NCBI GenBank assembly: GCA_032622095.1
Contig: CP136062.1
Location: forward strand, 35,030,918 to 35,094,917
Length of the DNA stretch: 64,000 nt
From: Siphonodentalium dalli
Taxonomy: Eukaryota > Mollusca > Scaphopoda > Gadilida > Siphonodentaliidae
Direction of reading: 5' to 3'
The notes beneath the pieces were generated by a model. It saw nothing but the letters and a program-made list of their open reading frames with translations. It had not been told where the DNA came from and made no database searches. Of this stretch, positions 28,476-38,135 are shown one piece after another. Every line of letters starts with the position of its first letter. The stretch's first letter is position 1. The position numbers and the translations under genes are program-made.

Positions 28476-30513
28476 TAGTATGTCTATATATACATATACA
28501 CATTAAATAACACAATACAACGCTCTTTATCAATGGGTTTCCTTTATATTCAATGTATATATAATTAATGTATTCTCTACAATTATATACTAGTAATAGG
28601 TTATAGATCTTAAACAATATCGTGATTTAGCCTAATGTTTGATTATCATCGTGGCTTGATAACATGGAGGAAACATTAAATTATATAATTTGGAAAATGT
28701 TTACTACGATCAAGCCGAAAATGGTCTTTAGAATGTTGGGAATCAGAAAATAATAAACAGCATGGGTTATCAAGAGAGCATCTCTAGTTTAAACGAACTT
28801 CAAATACAGAACGTTTGTTTGTGGTTTCGGTTCTAATGCTCCCGACCTAATATGATCACTAGAGAAAGAACCGTGCAGTTCAGAATTACCGAACTACACC
28901 CCAGCTGAAAATGGGCCAGAGTAACCTCGTAATCAAGCACACGTAGATTTTCAAACGATTGATCGTACGCGATGGTGCACCAAAAAACCGTACAGTATAA
29001 ACCTGTATGTCGCGTACCGGTATAATAATATGTAAGTTTGTAATTGTTAATTTTTGTTCCTCCCTGGATATAGGTTGGATTTAACGTCCATCTGAATAGC
29101 AATTTTTTAGAAACAGTTATTGGGAGTAATCCGAGTTCAGATAAAGTTAACAATATTGAATTTATAGGAATCGAGCTGTCGAGTAGAATGAAACAAAGTT
29201 ACCTTAATTTGTTGATTTACATGGTCGAAGTGTTATCCATTGTCCGAAGCATATATAACACATATGGTAGCGAATAGACAGCCACCACTTCCAGAAAGAA
29301 AACCAAACAATGTCTGAATGTATCACAGGCAAAATAGAACCCCACTCCGTTGTATTGCAGCAGAGGTTGTTTTGGGGAAATAACGTTGATGAGTCATATG
29401 ACGTAATCGCGCGCGACGTCGTTGATATGTGCTGTTAACCACAAACCTGCCAAATTAGTTATCTATAATGATTCAGTATCCAGAAAAGGAACAGTGTTTA
29501 CCGTGGCAGGGATTGTTTAATTAAATCAATGTATTGCAGCCCAAGGTGTATCTAGGTGAAACAAAGGAAATCAAACCATAAAAAGTAGTCAAACTCAAAC
29601 TTTAATGTAACTAAATATAATGTAAGAGTTGTCCCTATAAACTGAGTCATTGTTAAACTGTCAAACGTCTAATGATCAAAAGACTCCTCTAAAGCGGGTG
29701 ACCAGGAACACCGAGTTCCATATCATATTAGCTTTGTGATACTCATAAACATATGAGCAGAGGGATGCTCGTATCCCGGTTCCACAGTAGAGGCACCCCT
29801 GTCTTGGATTCCGGTAGTGGAACATCACTAATGGTATCCAGAGCAGTCTGCCTTGCGGCAGTTTACAAATGTCATGATATGAGTAACAAAAACATAGAAT
29901 ATACCAGTCTAGACTACCTTGGATTAATCGCTCTTTATCATATTCTCGTATAAAACCCAACGAAAACCGCAGACGCTCTTTATCCATGATGTGGCATATT
30001 CGCCGGAAACGAACCAACAACATGTATAACTCATGTTAAAATTGGTCGGGCGGATTCCAAATCCTAACTATACCCGTTTATTAGTCCAGTAAATTTCCAG
30101 ACCAAATTCCAGCCAATTAAGTTAAACCCACCAAACACCTCATAGGGAGATGAACAAGGGAGAGAATACCAACACAAAGGGGGCCATAGCTATATATGGT
30201 CGAAGTTGGCCAGCGGTCCCAGAATATGGACCCGACCTGTCTCTGTATATAGTATACCCAAATACCAAAATTACATGTTATCCAGTTGATACTTTATAAA
30301 GTTATTATCCATAAGTCAAAATCGAGTATATGGATGGACAGACCGACAGACGGACAGATTAATAATATAATAAAATGCGTCCATATTCTTTTTTAATTTA
30401 AACATATGTTGCACGCGGAGTTTGAGTTTCCGATATTATGCATCACATCTAATAGTATTAAACAATACATACACTTGTTATGCATGCATGCTAGGGTGGA
30501 AATTCCAGATAAT
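28476..30513. repeat. Satellite unit 13, truncated and most diverged
   Basis: Partial unit of 2038 bp. It ends at CCAGATAAT, where complete units continue CGTAAC. It has more private changes than any other unit, for example GATTATCATCG, GATCGTACGCG (which breaks the GC palindrome), AAAATAGAACC, AGCTTTGTGATACTC, AACACAAAGG and CTAATAGTATT. Greater divergence at an array edge is usual for satellites that are homogenised internally. Confidence 0.93.
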
Positions 30514-30640
30514 GAGCCTTGTGTTTGACGAAATGATGTGGACCCATAGTGCCATTGATGGTCCATAAAATAGACTAGGCCATAGTTTATATAGGGTCAA
30601 GGTAAATTGCTAAAGCTATATACCATTATTGGACCACAAG
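30514..30640 (-). repeat. EL-A copy 3, truncated and inverted, abutting the satellite
   Basis: Read on the minus strand, this matches the two EL-A copies at 33.25-34.22 kb. Shared blocks on the plus strand include GAGCC(T/G)TGT at the junction, CATAGTGCCA, ATGGTCC and GGTCAAGGT. The match begins inside EL-A, not at its end, so the junction with the satellite is a recombination or deletion breakpoint and not a clean insertion boundary. Confidence 0.7.
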
Positions 30641-31000
30641 CTGCATTGTTGAGAACAATGAGAACTAATAGTGCAATAATTTTCTCAAATGTGAGGCTAC
30701 TTTAATCCCATAATAATATAATCTTGGTGCTTGTTTAATATGAAAACAGATTTCACAGAACTTACCCATAATCTGAATCTGAGAACACGTAGTTAGGCTG
30801 ATGGCTGTTGCCTTTTTGAGATTATTAAGTACTTAGTAATATACCCCAAGCTGCATTGTTGCCACAACTGTGATTTATTACAGTGTAGTTAAATTATTTT
30901 TACATATTTATGTCAGCGCGATGTAAGATGAAAACAGATTTCAAACCCCGAACTTGCCCATACTCTGACAACAGTCAGTTTGGCTGATTCGCTGCTCATT
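30637..31000 (+). repeat. Diverged ~200-bp direct duplication beside the array
   Basis: CAAGCTGCATTGTTG occurs at 30637 and 30847, and ATGAAAACAGATTTCA at 30740 and 30928, in the same order, with further similarity between (ACTTACCCATA / ACTTGCCCATA). This is an old tandem duplication of roughly 190-210 bp. No gene seen. Confidence 0.65.
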
Positions 31001-32130
31001 CGATATCTGCTATTCATAGTATATCCCATTTTGCAAACGCTAAAACTAATACCCGGTGCGTCCATTGTAAAGAGCACTATCACGTCGCGTAATATATGCT
31101 CCACAAAATGTCCCTTTTAGTTGAGCCCCCTTTATAACACTTATTAGCGGAAGTTTCCCACTCATCGCTTTATTTAAGTATTTAAGTTTGATGGCTAAAT
31201 ATATGGACAGCCATACGTCACATGAAAATCAATAGGTGTTTACTAATTAACTAGCAGTAAATACATCGGTTTACCCAGAACAGTGCTCGAACAACTTCCT
31301 GTCAACGGCATCTACAGTAAACACATGTGAGCGGTTGACTCGATTACGCAAATCCTGACTACGCGGTGAAGTATTTTACACTCGTTGTCATGTGGCAAGA
31401 ACTATTGAACTTAAAATACAATGATAAATATTTGAAAGAAATCAGGGTGGGTACTACATTGGTAGTTCGGCACATATTCTTTACGTTGTACAACATAAAT
31501 AATTCAAAAGGTGTCACTCAGATTTCTACGATAGAGTTCTTACCAACGACATTACATTAAACGGCATCTAGCGACGTCTATTTATTTTGCGCACAAAACA
31601 TATAAAATAGTTCTTCTCTATTTAAAAATAATGTCCGATAGAGTTATTAAAATTGGCAGTGGTGTCGCGTACGTCTATTCATTTAGAAAAGACGGATATT
31701 GATTTTTAAATGACTTCTGCTCAGTTAGAACTAACTTATTGGCTGTAATTCGATCTTTATTAATTTCAATTAATCTTAATTTTGAATTACTTTTGTTAAA
31801 TTGGAATTGACTTGCCGAGTGTTATTCGACATTTGTTAAATTTCATGTGACTTCTATTAAATTGGAATTTACTTATTGGTTACTTAGTAAATTCATATTG
31901 ATTTGATAATAATAAAAACATTTATTTGACGTATTATTTGTACCAATTAGCCGCCCATATAAATCACTTGCAAATATAGTTCAAGGACATTCAAACAAGA
32001 CTTATACATACCAAAAACAGTGTCAATTTATTACTGAAAACTCATATGGCATCGCGGTGGGTAGATGTGTTAAATCACGAAATTCTGTAAATCTATCAAC
32101 ATCAAGAAGACATTTTGTTTAGCAATGACT
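31001..32130. other. No gene recognised; AT-rich DNA
   Basis: Only short ORFs without recognisable motifs. 31740-31920 is a run of TTAAATTGGAATT-like words of low complexity. Nothing else can be supported. Confidence 0.6.
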
Positions 32131-32188
32131 ATTTGCGCTTATCGTTAGTGACCTTGACATATCAAGGTCACTATTGATAAGCGCAAAT
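32131..32188. repeat. 58-bp near-perfect hairpin
   Basis: Arms 32131-32157 and 32162-32188 match at 25 of 27 positions around a 4-base loop (CATA). The inner stem contains TGACCTTGA / TCAAGGTCA, the extended half-site bound by NR5A/ERR-type nuclear receptors. Most simply a small foldback element; a receptor-binding role is inference. Confidence 0.8.
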
Positions 32189-33014
32189 GTTCGCCACTAA
32201 TGCTTGTTTCCATAAACCAATGTAAACTTTAGGTAGTTATTCAATTATTCACGATACGTACAATTTAATGTCAAGTTTCCAAGTGCCATGGAAACACAAA
32301 TTTATCAAATATGTGCCAATTAGATTTTCCTAACAACAATTCAGCTATCTAGTATACGAAGAGAAAGTTTTGTTTCTACTCCGGGCTGACCAAGGTTGAT
32401 CCCAATTCTCGGCTATATTGATCGCCTGTACTATTTAAGCATAATATAATTACGCATACTTTGGTGGCCAATACTATAGAAGCCTAGTTTTGTGATGCCA
32501 ACGTTCTTCTGTAATTTCCTATTTTTGTAAAACGAGACTTGTGTAGTACTCGAATACCTCCATTCAACTTAAATGGTTGAAAGTAATTATGTTCATCAAG
32601 TTAAGGTCTATGTGGTGATAATAGGTTACAAGAAAATAAATATTAAAACTAAAGAACGAAAAAACATTTCTGTGAAAAAGTTCAGACCAAAGTGTGCAGT
32701 TGTGTTAGAATTAATGAATTACATAAAGGGGGTCGAGGAATTCCAATTGGGTTTATGCGAAATACCATACAGTTTATAAATGTTCGCATATTGAAGCCGC
32801 TGTTATGTAATCATCATTGTTATAGTGGCGTTACCGATGAAAGTCAAAATAGATAGAAAAGTTTAATAAAACTGGACGATAAACCTTGGAAAATGTCAAA
32901 GCATTGAAAAATAATATGAAAATAATATTTAGACTAAAATACTTGAACATACTATGTACGCTATCAGCGATATTGTTTTGACAAATCACTGTAACAATAA
33001 TGATTAAATAACAA

Positions 33015-33235
33015 TTGCTACCATATTGGATCCATACAGCCCCCATACGTGGTTTAATGGTAACAGGTAAAATTTCCGGAGTAGCAGTCCATGTATGTAG
33101 TTTTGAATATTCATGAATTCCATACATGAAATTCATAAATATTCAAAAGCTCTATATATGGAATGCTACTCCATAATTTTGACTTGTAGCACTGAATGTG
33201 CGGAATGGGGCTGGATGGTTCCAATATGGTAGCAA
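33015..33235. mobile_element. Foldback (MITE-like) element, 221 bp
   Basis: The two halves are imperfect reverse complements centred near 33125. TTGCTACCATATTGGA at 33015 pairs with TCCAATATGGTAGCAA ending at 33235. GGAGTAGCA at 33078 pairs with TGCTACTCC ending at 33172, and TTTTGAATATT pairs with AATATTCAAAA. No target duplication is clear, and arm decay suggests an old insertion. Confidence 0.7.
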
Positions 33236-33249
33236 CTCAGTGATCTCGC

Positions 33250-33650
33250 TTAATTTGGGGATTGCTTTCAGGACTACCGCACTAGGTTTAGCGGAATATG
33301 AGACAATTAATATAAAATAGACCAATATATTGATTTTTTCTCCCAATGACCTTGATCCTATTTTTTCTAGTGGCCCAGTTCGTTTCACGGACCATTGGTG
33401 GCACTATGAGTTCACTTCATTAGCTCAAAGACACGGCTCATCGGGTTGCCAACAGTGGGCTTTTTAACATTTCTCCAGATAGTTGCCGTTGCCATGAAAA
33501 CTATATTATATTCAGAAATAGTAACCCTCATTCGGGCACCCTTATCCATAAAGATTCCACTATAACTATGCTACATATATGTGAATTATCGAGCTTTAGA
33601 TACTAAACTCACAATATCTTGTTTATTTTGGTCTGATGTTATCTTGACGG
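33250..33650 (+). repeat. EL-A interspersed repeat, copy 1
   Basis: Shares an ordered series of blocks with 33805-34220: GAGACAATTAATA, CAATGA(C/T)CTTGA, CGGCCCAGT-like, TGGCACTATG, CAGTGGGCTT, GCCATTGCCATG-like, CGGGCACCC, TATAACTA and CACAATAT. Overall identity is perhaps 65-70% by eye. No ORF survives. The family is not recognised. Confidence 0.7.
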
Positions 33651-33804
33651 ATATGTATCTTGACATGTATTGCCACAAATATTATAAATATTAGTACTTA
33701 AAATGTGATTATGTATAGATTAGATGTTGTGACATTTCGACATTGATCGTCTTATATCAAGTGCGGCATATATCAAATTGAACGTCGTGATGGGGCCCTA
33801 ATTT

Positions 33805-34220
33805 ATTTGCATGGGGATTCTTTTTTCATGACTAAGGCAATAGGGGTAGCGAAATAAGAGACAATTAATACACGAGTGGACCAAAATATGACATTTGTCC
33901 AATGATCTTGACCTTACCAATTGACATTGACCCTATATGTCATAGCGGCCCAGTCAGATTGGTGAACTATTGATGGCACTATGCCCTAACACCATTCCTT
34001 GGAACACAACTCTCATTGATTCTAAACAGTGGGCTTCTTCAACGTTTCTCTAAATATTTGATGCCATTGCCATGGAAACCTGATTTTATCCCGACACATG
34101 TCCTCCACCCGGGCACCCCCCTAAAAATAAATTTCTTATAACTAAGCAACATATATTTAAAGTTTCATGCTTTAGTCACTAAAGTCACAATATGGCGATT
34201 TGTTTGGCCTAAGGGGCCCC
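33805..34220 (+). repeat. EL-A interspersed repeat, copy 2
   Basis: Direct-orientation homologue of copy 1, starting about 555 bp downstream. It begins near TGGGGATTCTTT and ends near GTCACAATATGGCGATTTGT. Both copies are heavily diverged, so they are old; tandem placement may come from a segmental duplication. Confidence 0.7.
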
Positions 34221-35941
34221 ACTATAATACCAGGTAAAATTTCCAAATGACCATAGTTACAGGAGTGATCACTGCACAGATGACAACATTCACGACCTGG
34301 TTTAATATGTGTGCAAGGTTTATCCAACTGGTCCTATAGGCTACATGGTTTATGTTACTAAGCGGCACAAGCCATCTCAATCTCGCTTCATATTCATTTC
34401 TAAAATGGTTTCTGATGAGAACGGACTTTGTTTTTAAACGCCATGTAACGCGATAATATAGCGTATTTCCGAGATTCGAGATTCAGGATTTTCAAGATGC
34501 CAATGTGTGTGTATGCATCTGGCGAAAGTGACTGTCGTTTCCACTTTTCAGTTTGCAATGTTTTATCTTAACATTCGACTTTAAATAACATTAAGATTCG
34601 AATGTGGTCGATGGCATTGTTTAATCTAGCGTCAACACTTGTTTTAGTTACTGTGTGGCTTATTAAACCGAACTAAAACACTCCGGGATATTTGTGTAAA
34701 TATCGTTCGTCATCCTGGCATGTTCCCATGCACAATTCAGCATATGTGTAGAAAAATAACAGATATTTTGCTCTCGTGTTTGTTAACACCCTACTGCTTA
34801 TACTGGTTGTTATGAATTCGCTAGTGGTGTCTTCCATATCGCTAGACAGACACATGTCCATCGACGATTAAGCTATCGGCGCATTGGCTATAATTGGAAA
34901 TGAGCGGTACTTACGGATAGGTCCATTGATCAGTGTGCGTTGTCGTGTACGCTATTTTAGATGTTACAATTATATTAGTACATGTGTACAACACAAATCA
35001 CGGTACAATCCACGACGTCGTCAGCATCTCACGCTTCCGTGATTTAAATCAAATTCGAATTGGTTAAAATCATATAATACCCCGATGACTGTAGCAGGAC
35101 CAGGCACCTACGTCAGTAATGTAATCTCCAATCCGTTGCTTCAAACGCTCGGAAAGCTTCTATATGATGTGTACGACCTAGATATTTGTTGCAGGAATTA
35201 TTGTACATACGAGTGAAAGGGTTATATGAATTTTGGAACAGGTATTACATACTTGAGGTGTTTGATGTTTAAAATCGGAACACAATCGACACCTACTTAC
35301 TTGTAAATTCCAGTTATAAATATGAGATTTGTTTTAAATGCATGCTTTCTCGGTTTATGTCCTGTTTTATAGTATTTATCTGTAGACAGTCTTCATAAAT
35401 AACAATGTTAACTTAGTGTTCATGAAACACGAACAAGACTTAGTGACAACACGAACATGAAATAGGTCACATGACCTCGAATCAGAAACAGGCTGCTTTC
35501 ACGGTAAATTTACCTATTTTTGGCCAATTCTTGGCTATCGGCCCATTTATTATAAAATACGGGTTCTTATATTTCAACACGACTTTCCGCAATGAAGCAG
35601 TATGACACTATGTTGACAATAACTAATATGTTGTCCGTTTAGATTTTTGACAATTGTCACAGGTTCATGATATCCCAAGGATTTATGCAAAACAAAAAGG
35701 AATGGAAATTTGGAAGATCTTGGGCATCAAGACACCACCAAATCGGATGTCCTGACATAATTCAAGTCATTACCATCCGGAATTGTAGACATCAACAACA
35801 TTCGCATAACTAGTTAACATAAACACACAATATCTGAATGTGTCCACATTTTCAAACTATACAAATTTCCGTATGGCTGAGGACCCCAAAAGGCATCTTG
35901 ATAGTGTAACGATACCTTAATTTATCATGTGTTGCATGCAG
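34221..35941. other. No coding sequence recognised upstream of the lectin exon
   Basis: No motif-bearing ORF. A methionine at 35322 begins a short hydrophobic peptide that would resemble a signal sequence, but it meets a stop at 35370 with no good splice donor before it. It is not annotated as the lectin's first exon. Confidence 0.55.
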
Positions 35942-36100
35942 GCTGCCCTTCTGGGTATGACCAAACATACTGTACCAAGTACTACAACACTCTGAAGACG
36001 AGAAGCGACGCCAAACAGCAGTGTGAATCGGATGGTGGACATTTGGCAGAGATCGCAAACCCATGCATGCACGCCTACATTACACCACAACTCGGATACA
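35942..36100 (+). CDS. C-type lectin domain protein, exon encoding the N-terminal half of the domain
   Basis: The exon is bounded by a TTGCATGCAG acceptor (AG at 35940-35941) and a GTAAGT donor at 36101. It is 159 bp with both ends in phase 1. It encodes the first half of a C-type lectin-like domain: CPSGYDQTYC (paired cysteines of the long-form domain), then AKQQCESDGGHLAEI, matching the family pattern A..C...GG.LA.I. The tryptophan usual before the A..C block is absent. The second half lies 13.1 kb away at 49223-49428 and joins in frame through an AAT codon. A signal peptide and any upstream exons were not found. Such single-domain lectins in molluscs are usually secreted recognition or shell-matrix proteins; which one this is cannot be told. 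The intron starts with a TTAA-flanked transposon only 5 bases after the exon. Confidence 0.85.
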
Positions 36101-36136
36101 GTAAGTTAACCCTTTACCCAACAGAAGGCCCCTGTG

Positions 36137-36203
36137 CCAATGCATTCTCTTATATATGCGAGTCGACCATAGGTCGCCTCGCATATATAAGAGAATGCAT
36201 TGG
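36137..36203. repeat. 67-bp palindrome A within the MITE
   Basis: Stem 36137-36168 / 36172-36203, 32 bp with one mismatch and a 3-base loop. Core words are CCAATGCATTCTC and TATATATGCGAG. It would fold as a cruciform or an RNA hairpin. Confidence 0.9.
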
Positions 36204-36284
36204 TTTAACACATTAAAAATTATAAAATTGTTAAAGAATGTAAGAAAAAATGGTAAAAAGTGTTAAAAAAATATTTTGTTTAGG

Positions 36285-36351
36285 CCAATGCATTCTCTTA
36301 TATATGCGAGGCGACCTATGGTCGACTCGCATATATAAGAGAATGCATTGG
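36285..36351. repeat. 67-bp palindrome B, inverted copy of palindrome A
   Basis: This is the reverse complement of 36137-36203 over its full length, and is itself a 32-bp stem with one mismatch. Similarity extends about 7 bp outward (CCCTGTG / CACAGGG). Confidence 0.9.
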
Positions 36352-36505
36352 CACAGGGCATAACTGTAACTATCACAATGTGGTCAAGGAGCCGGTTCCA
36401 ATGATATCCATATTTGTATGGTTCTATTGAGACAGACCGAAGATATTTTAGGCTGTTGAAGCTTTATTTGGCCGGTTTTGGCCGGTTTGTTGGGTAAAGG
36501 GTTAA

Positions 36506-37465
36506 GTAGACCCGGATGTGTATGTACGATTTATATGATTACGTTAATTTATCGTTATACAGACTTCATAATTATGCAAAACGGGATTATTCGTGTTGGC
36601 AATAATTTTGTGACGATGCTTATTATCCTAAAGCAACAATATGCCGAAAATTGTCTTTGTTTTTAATATAGACTAAGGATTAAGAACAAACAATTCCTTT
36701 GGTTCGTACATTGCTTAATCTGATTTTGGGACTCCACCATTGTTAACAACTACCGTCCAAGTAAAACTGGTTGGGGACTAGAAATGGTTACACTGGTGTA
36801 AATATGGTTCTGAGCTAACTCGGAGCGAATTTGTTCGCTATTTATAATGGATGCGGGAAGAAAATATAGCAGATAATATAATATACCCTGGGTCCTGGTT
36901 GGTCAACAGCCTTATTCCTTGTTTTCATAAATAACACATTACACATCTTCACTATACACTCACATAGGTAAAATAGTAATTGGTGCAGGAATTAATGTTT
37001 TTTGCATCAAAAGTTACCACACATGACAACCTTAAATATTTGAAGATAACTCGGGACCTGGACATTATAATGTAAACACTAAAACGTTTGCACAGAGACC
37101 TATGGAAACATTTACACAAGTTAGTGTACACATAACCTGAAGGACAACAATGACCTGTTTCGCCTTGTGATCCTTCGGGGTAACTTTAAGGCATTTGCTG
37201 GCATTTGTTACAGACTGGTCTCTTAGTCCACTGTAACGCTAATGCACGGTGTGGATAATCCTGTTGCTGATGTATTCTTTCACTTGCATCAGCCAAAAAA
37301 CTGATATTAATTTTCATGAAAAATGCTAAGGTATTTCCAAGGTAGTAATAGTCACCTGATGAATAACATTACCCATAACACGGGCAAGCTAATGACTCCC
37401 ATGGCAACTGAAATTATAATAAGAAGCTAGCATACAGTATTTTGGATTTTATAGACAGCATTGTA
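36506..37465. other. Intronic DNA, nothing recognised
   Basis: Between the MITE and the Helitron no coding motif, structured repeat or RNA gene was recognised. Confidence 0.55.
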
Positions 37466-38135
37466 TCTAATATATGTTGGGACTTCTGTTTGTCTGTTAG
37501 CTATGGCCGGGAAAACTGCCGGACGGATTTCGACCAAACTTCCTATCTAAGGGTAAAAAAATCCAGATGAAGTGTCGTCGCATTGCTTTTGAGAAGCTCC
37601 GAGCACTCATTCTCCATTCCCACTGCCGCCGTATTTGATAAAGAGCGTGTCTGTGTCCAGACATGAGCGTCTTGTGTCTGTGTCCAGACATGAGCGTGCT
37701 GTGTTATCCTTATGTCTGTGTTCGTACTTAGGGGTTCCTAGGAATGGGGGAGATTTCCATCGTGTCAGTTTTTCCGCACGAGGTGACCTTCATCTTGAAA
37801 CGGGTACCCACAAATGATATATATGTATGTGTGTGTCCGTTATAGACTCGAAAACTGCCCTACCGATTGAGTGCAAACTTGCTACCTAGGGGAACTTTTG
37901 TACGGAAAGTCTCATGGACCAGTCAAATTGTGACCCCGACCTGACCTTGACCTTCAAAATGGTCAATTCAATGTCAAATCGGGTAAAACTGACGGATTTC
38001 GACGAAATTTGATACCTATGGATACTTTTGTCCGGGGAGTGTTTTGGACGGGTCAAATCGTGACTCCAACCTGACCTTGAGCTTCAAAATAGCAATTCAA
38101 GGTAAAAGCCCGGACGAAGTCGGGTCACCTGCTAG
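37466..38135 (+). mobile_element. Non-autonomous Helitron
   Basis: The 3' end has the hallmark Helitron terminus: a short hairpin (CCCGGACGAAGTCGGG, one bulge) about 12 bases before CTAG at 38132-38135, followed by T. The 5' end is placed at TCTAATATATG (37466, after A), fitting the A|TC insertion rule, but is less sure. Internally, two diverged ~133-bp modules share TACCTA, TGACC(T)TGA and TTCAAAAT words typical of widespread invertebrate Helitrons. A 27-bp tandem pair lies at 37647-37697. No Rep/helicase ORF. Confidence 0.75.
37647..37697 (+). repeat. 27-bp tandem duplication
   Basis: GTGTCTGTGTCCAGACATGA followed by GCGT occurs at 37647 and again at 37674. It is preceded by ATAAAGAGCG, a word that also recurs in the satellite on the other strand. 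Confidence 0.85.

Larger units (their letters stand above)
1..30513. repeat. Tandem array of a 2.37-kb satellite unit (12.86 copies)
   Basis: The same sequence recurs head to tail, with unit starts (TAGTATGTCTATATAT) at 1, 2374, 4746, 7118, 9491, 11864, 14236, 16610, 18983, 21356, 23730, 26103 and 28476. Unit lengths are 2372-2374 bp, and the last unit stops after 2038 bp at 30513. Copies differ by scattered substitutions and one-base indels. The array already fills position 1, so its left end lies outside the window. No rRNA, snRNA, tRNA, histone or transposase sequence was recognised in the unit. Short ORFs recur on both strands, but their lengths change with indels between copies, which argues against coding. 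Best description: a large-unit satellite. Copy number depends on the assembly being correct. Confidence 0.97.
36106..36505. mobile_element. piggyBac-like MITE with TTAA target duplication
   Basis: TTAA (36106-36109) plus CCCTTTACCCAACA is mirrored by TGTTGGGTAAAGGG plus TTAA (36502-36505): perfect 14-bp terminal inverted repeats flanked by TTAA. piggyBac-superfamily elements insert at TTAA and commonly begin CCYT, so the class call rests on ends and target site. The 392-bp body has no transposase. It holds two 67-bp palindromes (36137-36203 and 36285-36351) which are also inverted copies of each other, separated by an AT-rich spacer. The left TTAA overlaps the last base of the lectin splice donor GTAAGT. 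Confidence 0.8.

Noticed and set aside
1-30513. Array as rDNA, 5S, histone or snRNA gene cluster, or as a CRISPR
   Set aside because: No 5S/18S/28S, U1/U2/U6 or histone sequence recognised in the unit, and the 2.37-kb unit is nothing like a CRISPR repeat-spacer layout.
35322-35370. Signal-peptide-like start as the first exon of the lectin gene
   Set aside because: Runs into a stop after 16 codons with no acceptable donor before it.
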